DNA from: Engraulis encrasicolus
Taxonomy: Eukaryota; Chordata; Actinopteri; Clupeiformes; Engraulidae
NCBI RefSeq assembly: GCF_034702125.1
Contig: NC_085876.1
Location: 23,419,807 to 23,483,806 of the forward strand
DNA: 64,000 nt
Direction: 5' to 3'
Positions 58,465 to 64,000 of the stretch are shown in pieces. The notes below the pieces were generated by a model that ran no database searches, was not told the DNA's origin, and worked only from the letters and a program-made list of their open reading frames with translations. Position 1 is the stretch's first letter. Each line of letters starts with the position of its first letter. A program made the position numbers and the translations under genes.

Positions 58465-59115
58465 AACTCTTCAAGGCGGATTACACAGACAAGGCTAGGC
58501 TACCACCACCAGCACCACGCTACTGTACTGTACTGTGGTGGCACTGTCAGCCAGATTACACAGACAAGGCCAGGCGACCAACCAGCACCACGCCACTGGA
58601 CTACTGTATGTAATACAGCAAAACATGCAGTGTTAATTCAACACTTAGAGAGTACTCTGGGACCAAATGCAGTTTCTAAGAGATGTTCAATCGAACAATA
58701 GGATAAGTTTGGAGGGGTACAGCGTTTTGAGTTGGTAGTCCGAAGGTGCTCTTTGGTAAAAAAAATTGAAAGCAATAGAGTTGAAGTATTCAAGGCAATC
58801 TTCCCCAAAAAAAGTTAAAATAGCTTTATTAAAAGGCTAAACCATTATAGAAAAGTGAAAAACGGCAACATGTTTCGGCCAAGGTATGGCCTTCATCAGG
58901 GCAGAGTCAATTGTGGAAGCGTCCAATGATGTTCAATGATGTTCAATCGACTCAGTCAGTGTGAACAGCCCTTAAGTGTTGAATTAACAGGGCATGTTTT
59001 TACGGTGAGGTGTTGGAACTGTCAATCAGATTACAGTCAAAGTCAGGCCACCAGCACCACACCACTGTACTGCACTGGTGGGAATTGTAAGTCAGATTAC
59101 ACAGGCAAGGCTAGA
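58465..59115 (+). repeat. Degenerate minisatellite split by a MITE
   Basis: Units with CAGATTACACAGACAAGGC and CACCACGCTACTGTACTG recur near 58480, 58550, 59025 and 59090 (about 70 bp each). Between them lies a block (about 58630-58995) with inverted ends GTGTTAATTCAACACTTA and TAAGTGTTGAATTAACA, probably a MITE. Confidence 0.5.
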
Positions 59116-59198
59116 ACAACTGCACACAGGGCAACCAGGGCAAACCACAGATAGTGCCCACCATACAGCCTGCCAAGGTCATAATAGGACCCCTACCA

Positions 59199-59425
59199 CC
59201 AGTAAGGGAGGGCACTGGGCCCAAAGGAAAATGCCCCTTGGGGCGCCCCCTTGAGGCATAAATGCAATTTTGTTTGTGTGCCGTGTCGACATCATGAAAG
59301 AAAGCCCGATTGGGAAACTCCAACTCCCATTGTCATTGTGACACAGCACTCCACAGCACACAAGTGTTCACTGCACACTGCACACAACAAAATTGCATTT
59401 ATGTCTTACCCGTGCAGAGACCTGT
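59199..59425 (-). mobile_element. SINE fragments of the 1906-2232 family
   Basis: GAGGCATAAATGCAATTTTG (59252 region, opposite orientation) and, at 59305-59420, CAACTCCCATTGTCATTGTG through AAATTGCATTTATG. Two partial copies in inverted orientation. Confidence 0.6.
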
Positions 59426-59640
59426 GTTCATCATCCTTAGAGAGGCTACGATAAAATGTGGTATGATATGAACATCTACAAAAGGAAATAGCTCATGCAT
59501 TGTTTTTAACATAGTAATTTTAGAAATTACACTCACAATGAACAATCTCTATCTTTTCAGGGGACGTGGGAGCGGTTTGCTGTCAAGGTGGACGTCTTAA
59601 ATGTAGGTTGCAGAGGGAAATGCTGTGTCTGTGTCTCTTT

Positions 59641-59645
<5 letters not shown>

Positions 59646-59732
<87 letters not shown>
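59646..59732 (+). repeat. (GA)n microsatellite
   Basis: GA array; a second one lies at 59961-60001. Confidence 0.95.
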
Positions 59733-59735
<3 letters not shown>

Positions 59736-59957
59736 AAATTCCTGCCGCATTCCTGGCAAGACAAGTATGCAGACAATTCCAAGTGGATACAATATAAATA
59801 TGGGAGTAAGGTGGGGGGATTATTGTGGAATCTCTCACACACCGGGCCCATGGCATAGAAAAAAATACATTTTGGTGGTGTGTTTACAAAAGACAATTAA
59901 CAAAAAAGAGAGAGACAGACAAAGAACTGTGAGGCACTTCGTGACACCTGTCTTGGG

Positions 59958-60003
<46 letters not shown>

Positions 60004-60182
60004 CAGTCAACCAGAGGTAAGGTGATAAATAGAGGGAGTTCCCTGACCTCTGCACTCTGTGTTTGACTGGCAATAAATTCAAAGTCATGCAGGTTTTCAA
60101 CCAGTTATAGCCTCAAGAGTTAACCCTGCTGATGGGCTCTGTGTGAAAATCAGACCGTCAGAAAAATACGTATGGTTATCTC

Positions 60183-60347
60183 CAGGGCTTTTCATCACCA
60201 GCCAAAATGACTAGTAGATGTTTATCTTACTAGCCAAACACACACTCACTAATGGGTCAAAGTGGCTAGTAAGTTGGTCTTTTCTACAAGCCAAACTGAA
60301 ATTCAACCACCCTTTGGCCGGTTTGCTGGTGTTAATTTAGAACCCTG
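60183..60347 (+). mobile_element. hAT-like MITE, 165 bp
   Basis: Ends CAGGGCTTTTCATCACC and TTAATTTAGAACCCTG (the two ends are only partly inverted). Perfect 8-bp duplication GTTATCTC at 60175-60182 and 60348-60355. Diverged copy at 22312-22475. Confidence 0.88.
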
Positions 60348-60526
60348 GTTATCTCACATCTTTCTTCGCCTACTAACCTTTGTGCTTAACACGACAACAG
60401 AGCTTAGCTCAATTATAACCCATATCTCAACCTTGGATCTTTTCTGTCTTTCACACCAGCCTGGTTTATCTAAGCTATACTATACTATACTCCATAGGGC
60501 AGCCATGGGTAAGTAAGTAGGTAGAC

Positions 60527-60645
60527 CAGGGCTGTCAAACTCCTTTCATTTCAGGGGCCACATACAGTCAATTTTGATCTGAAGTGGGCCGGGCCGGACC
60601 ACTAACATATCTGGTCCCCAGGCCTTATGTTTGACACTCTTGAGT
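60527..60645 (+). mobile_element. Short hAT-like MITE relative of 5737-6075
   Basis: Left CAGGGCTGTCAAACTCC and right ATGTTTGACACTCTTG; inside GTGGGCCGGGCCGGACC. No matching 8-bp flanks found. Confidence 0.6.
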
Positions 60646-60829
60646 TAGAGGATCTTATTGGTTCTATTACTGATCCGCCATGTTTGTGGCTGGAGTGACT
60701 AACCAGAGTTTTCCTGCATCCTCCTCCGTGACTGAGGTACCTTGAACATAAAGTAATCCTCAAATTAAAACTGACCACACATTCATAGACTACTGTATGT
60801 CCTGACAATATCACGGGACCTATTGATGG

Positions 60830-61660
60830 ACAGTAAGTGGGCCTGTTAGAGATATTAGACCATTAGATTTTGCCTCCTATTTAACATCATAAGGGCTATA
60901 ATTGGCAAAGACCCAACAGCAGGATACATTTCTGTTTTCTTTAACCTGCAAATAGTAACCAGTGTCAAAGTGGTCAATCTTCAATCTTCAACAGTATGCA
61001 AGAGCTACACATCATGCTTGTATAAAAGGACTTAAGTTGTGCAGCAACTTAAAGGTAGAGAATGTATTTTTTTCAGTAGTGTGGTTCTAGAATTTAAACT
61101 GCACATTCACAAATGTATTTTCCACCACCATCAATGTGTAAGTATTCATTATGAATAGACTTTTCACTTTTCATAGTAGCCTATATAAACTCTGAATCCG
61201 TCATTTTGAGTTTCCCATAATAGACATCTTTAGTGGCAAAACATACCATACATTGGTCAGACCAGTTAATCTTACTTCATAGTTCATTTCTTAATAAATA
61301 TTAATGAAAAGGTCAAATTTGGGAATGAGCAGCATAATTGCAATGGGCAGCATAGTTGCAATGCCTGCTCTGTCCACAATCCTACGTGCTCAAGATTTCA
61401 AGAAAACATACTCTCAGGATTCATTTCATGAACATTCAATATATAATATGAGATTTATCATGTAAGTGTGGTATTCTACACTTTCACAAGTTTTTTTTTC
61501 CACCCACACCCAAAGTTGTTTTTTGTTTTGTTTTCAATCTTAGAAGTTGAGCACGCCTACCCTTTCTATAGTTGTACAGTAAGCACAGAGCCTTGTGTTT
61601 TGAACTGAAAAGACGTTCTGTCCCTTCTCCAAGTAGCCAGTTGCCTCCAAGTCCAGTTGC
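60830..61660. other. znrf2 intron 1, no feature seen
   Basis: AT-rich sequence with no supported gene or repeat. Confidence 0.5.
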
Positions 61661-61672
61661 TATGGCCTACAG

Positions 61673-62031
61673 GGATTCCCAAACTTTTTTCCCTGCGCAC
61701 CCCCTTGTACATTTCAAAGTGGTTTGCGCACCCCTTGAGCGAATCTTTTGGTGTGCTGATGGCCGCGCAAGTATGGATTCACTGCTCATTCACTGCATAT
61801 TAAGCACAGTCGTTTTTGGGGAATACTCTTTTCCAATAGTCTTGGAATTAAACTACCCTTCCGATAGACCCTTCCAGCATATAATGCACCAAACTATTAA
61901 AAACTACTTAATGTTTATTAATGCTAGATAAAAACTCACATATCCACCATTGCTCTATTCAGCTCGCGCACCCCCTTATGGCAGGCCACGCACCCCCAAG
62001 GGTGCACGCACCCCAGTTTGGGAAACCCTGG
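61673..62031 (+). mobile_element. hAT-like MITE, about 360 bp
   Basis: Left CAGGGATTCCCAAACTTTT, right CAGTTTGGGAAACCCTG, with GCGCACCCCC motifs inside both ends. TGGCCTACA occurs at both borders, so a duplication is present, but its exact limits overlap the ends. Confidence 0.75.
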
Positions 62032-62089
62032 CCTACAACTAGCCTCGGAACTCCCATGCTGCCTTTAGTTCTACACAATCGTTCCGATC

Positions 62090-62290
62090 TAAGTCTGGTG
62101 GTGGTAACCTATTCCAACTGGGGCCCACTTGAAATTTTCACAAATGATCGGGCCCACTTCTGACAACTATACAGCAAAAAAAAAAATGACAACAGCAACA
62201 CACATACAAATGTTACCTTGATTTTTAAAAAATAATTTCAAGGCCCACTTTGAGTACGGTCAGGGCCCACAGTTTGAGAATCACTGGCCT
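62090..62290 (+). mobile_element. hAT-like MITE fragment
   Basis: GGGGCCCACTTGAAATTTTC near the left and GGGCCCACAGTTTGAGAATC ACTG at the right end. The left terminus is decayed. Confidence 0.5.
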
Positions 62291-62321
62291 AAAACTTCTT
62301 TTTTTGTTTTGTTTGTCTTTT

Positions 62322-62475
62322 TTACTCTATTTATGATAGGACACTGAAGGTGGTGATAGGAAGCAAGAGGGGAGAGAGAGACGGGGAAAGGTTGGCAAAG
62401 GACCCAGGCCGGGAATCGAACCCGGGTCAGCCACATGGTAGATGAGTGCCCTACCGTTTGGCCACGGCAGGTCCT
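62322..62475 (-). mobile_element. tRNA-derived SINE
   Basis: Minus-strand head CTGCCGTGGCCAAACGGTAG, box-B GGTTCGATTCCC, body with CCTTTCCCCGTCTCTCTC, T/A-rich tail. Clear pol III box-like motifs but not a tRNA gene: no acceptor stem pairing was seen. Confidence 0.75.
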
Positions 62476-62499
62476 ACTGGCCTACAACTTCAGTCCTGT

Positions 62500-63045
62500 G
62501 GATAACATCACTTGGATGAATGACAGTCTCTAAACTCTTTAGACGAGGCTGAAAGACAATGACCAAGTCGTAATGGATTACTAAAGACTCTTTTAGTAAC
62601 CTCAAAGGCATTCCTTCCCATTCACGCAGGTTTGCCCCACCACATTGCCCTGTGTGCGCACGCTGAACTCAATCCTTTGTAGCTCTTCTCTAAGCTCAAA
62701 CACACACCTTGACTCTGATTAGCCACGGCCATACAATGTGGCCTATATGTACACTTGGCGTGTTCTTCTGGACTTGTCTAAAATGACACGTTTAAAATTT
62801 CAACCACCTCTGTAGGTGTAATTACATTTCTTTTCCCACTTTCCAATTTCTATGGCTAGAAAAACACATCTCTGCATGTTATCTGAAATTCAATGTTGGT
62901 CAATGAATTGTTATTTTACCGTATGTTTTGTTATTTCAGTTGGTGAAAAGAGGAAGTGGTGTGGCTACCATAGCAATGTTGAAGTTACTCAAGCAACTAT
63001 TTCTATACAGCCAAAAACAATACGCTATGAGCGAGCATGCTGAGA
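62500..63045. other. znrf2 intron 1, no feature seen
   Basis: No supported gene; open frames are short and without family motifs. Confidence 0.5.
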
Positions 63046-63052
63046 GAGAGAG

Positions 63053-63206
63053 CACACACACAGACACACACACAGATGCACACACACACACACACACACC
63101 GACGAGCACATACAGAAGGCCTGCATTTGCGGTGGTCTGTTTGTTGCCTGGCATGTATCCAGAAGAGCTGTCTCTCTAACCCCCAACCCCCCTCCCTCCA
63201 CCCACC

Positions 63207-63263
<57 letters not shown>

Positions 63264-63290
63264 CACACACACACACCCACACACACACAA
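63053..63290 (+). repeat. (CA)n arrays
   Basis: CA-rich at 63053-63100 and 63210-63290, separated by about 80 bp and a C-rich run. Confidence 0.9.
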
Positions 63291-63569
63291 GTGTAGTCAA
63301 ACACCGTACTTCCTCTGCCAATGGCCTGGTTGCAGCCAGAGCAGACAGCTCAGCTATAATAAAAGGGGCTGTTCAGAGTTCACCGTTTATCTAACGCCTT
63401 TCCCAACAACAGGCACGCCATCTTGGAATGACACTTGGTATGACTTTGTCCACTGTGTGGTCTGCACTTGGTGACGGTGGTGGTGGAGTGGACAAGAGTG
63501 GAGATACTTAAGAATAGAAAAGATACTGTACTTCATAGAGTAGAAAGCCTTTGTTGATCACAAAGGATC

Positions 63570-63660
63570 AACAAGGATTATTATTATTATTGTTATTGTT
63601 GTAATTATTATTATTATTAATAATAATAATACCAATAATAATACTAATAATCCAGATAGA
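63570..63660 (+). repeat. (ATT)n / (AAT)n block
   Basis: ATTATT runs followed by AATAATAAT, an imperfect inverted trinucleotide array. Confidence 0.8.
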
Positions 63661-64000
63661 GTATTTATATTGATTATTTACAAATTGAGAGTGAAACTAT
63701 TCTAACATGGAGCCAAAAGTCAGGGTAAAATTCAGCACGTGGCAAGTGTAATTTCAACTCTATAGCTCTTTAAGTTTGGACAATATTGAGTAGAATTAAC
63801 AAACCAAAGACTGGGACCAAATGTTATCTAAATGGAGTTCATTTCAACTCTTTAAGAATTACATAAACACCGTTTTTTTTTTAAACTGTGCATGGTATAG
63901 TGGCACATCAGCAGTGAGCATCAACACCACCAGTCAAGCAATCAGAGGAGCGGCATGAGTGACTAGCAGTCCTCAGTGTCTGAACTCATTCTATGTAGGG
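63660..64000. other. znrf2 intron 1, no feature seen
   Basis: Right edge of the window; no exon of znrf2 recognised. Confidence 0.5.

Noticed and set aside
62400..62475. tRNA gene on the minus strand
   Set aside because: Box A and B motifs are present, but the cloverleaf does not close and the sequence continues into a SINE body; same for heads at 2210, 8230, 12290 and 55370.

Overview
The window is vertebrate nuclear DNA, almost certainly from a teleost fish. Small GT-AG-spliced exons sit in repeat-filled introns, there are very long (CA)n and (GA)n arrays, and there are tRNA-headed SINEs, a fish-type L1 element, Tc1 remnants and many hAT/Harbinger miniature elements (MITEs). No prokaryotic gene, CRISPR array or viral gene was seen. 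The species cannot be named from sequence alone.

Layout. 1-9.6 kb: gene-free flank with GA/CA arrays, SINEs, a hAT MITE nested in a SINE, and a repeat-poor stretch (3.36-4.5 kb) that may hold conserved regulatory DNA. 9.7-27.1 kb: sf3a3 (+), 17 coding exons giving exactly 501 codons; its intron 9 (8.6 kb) holds a minisatellite, several MITEs and a three-layer nest (CA array, then a TIR element, then a 5.4-kb dead L1). 27.1-29.4 kb: intergenic DNA ending in a CCAAT-box promoter-like region. 29.8-32.8 kb: an unrecognised six-exon gene (+) for a secreted or membrane-anchored Ser/Thr-rich protein with a cysteine-rich, Ly6/uPAR-like domain. 33.4-39.1 kb: thap7 (+), with a long C-terminal half and a hAT MITE exactly at one splice donor. 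39.9-44.7 kb: snrpd1 (Sm D1, +). 46.1-47.7 kb: ggct (gamma-glutamylcyclotransferase, +). 48.0-49.6 kb: a Tc1-like fold-back element. 50.4-64 kb: the 3' part of znrf2 on the minus strand (three coding exons), tail-to-tail with ggct; its first coding exon lies beyond the right edge, so 56.1-64 kb is intron 1, full of CA/GA arrays and mobile-element fragments.

The genes do not form one pathway. sf3a3 and snrpd1 both encode core spliceosome parts (U2-associated SF3a and the Sm ring), thap7 a chromatin-linked zinc-finger factor, ggct a glutathione-cycle enzyme, znrf2 a membrane-associated E3 ligase. The ggct-znrf2 neighbourhood matches human 7p14.

The most notable signals are structural: a MITE whose target-site duplication copied the thap7 splice donor; an L1 with an intact 5' end carrying a YY1-type CAAGATGGC motif and an extra copy of its target site at the 3' end; a palindromic Tc1 derivative made of two inverted transposase 3' halves; UG-rich and CU-rich microsatellites abutting splice acceptors; and the unrecognised cysteine-rich gene.
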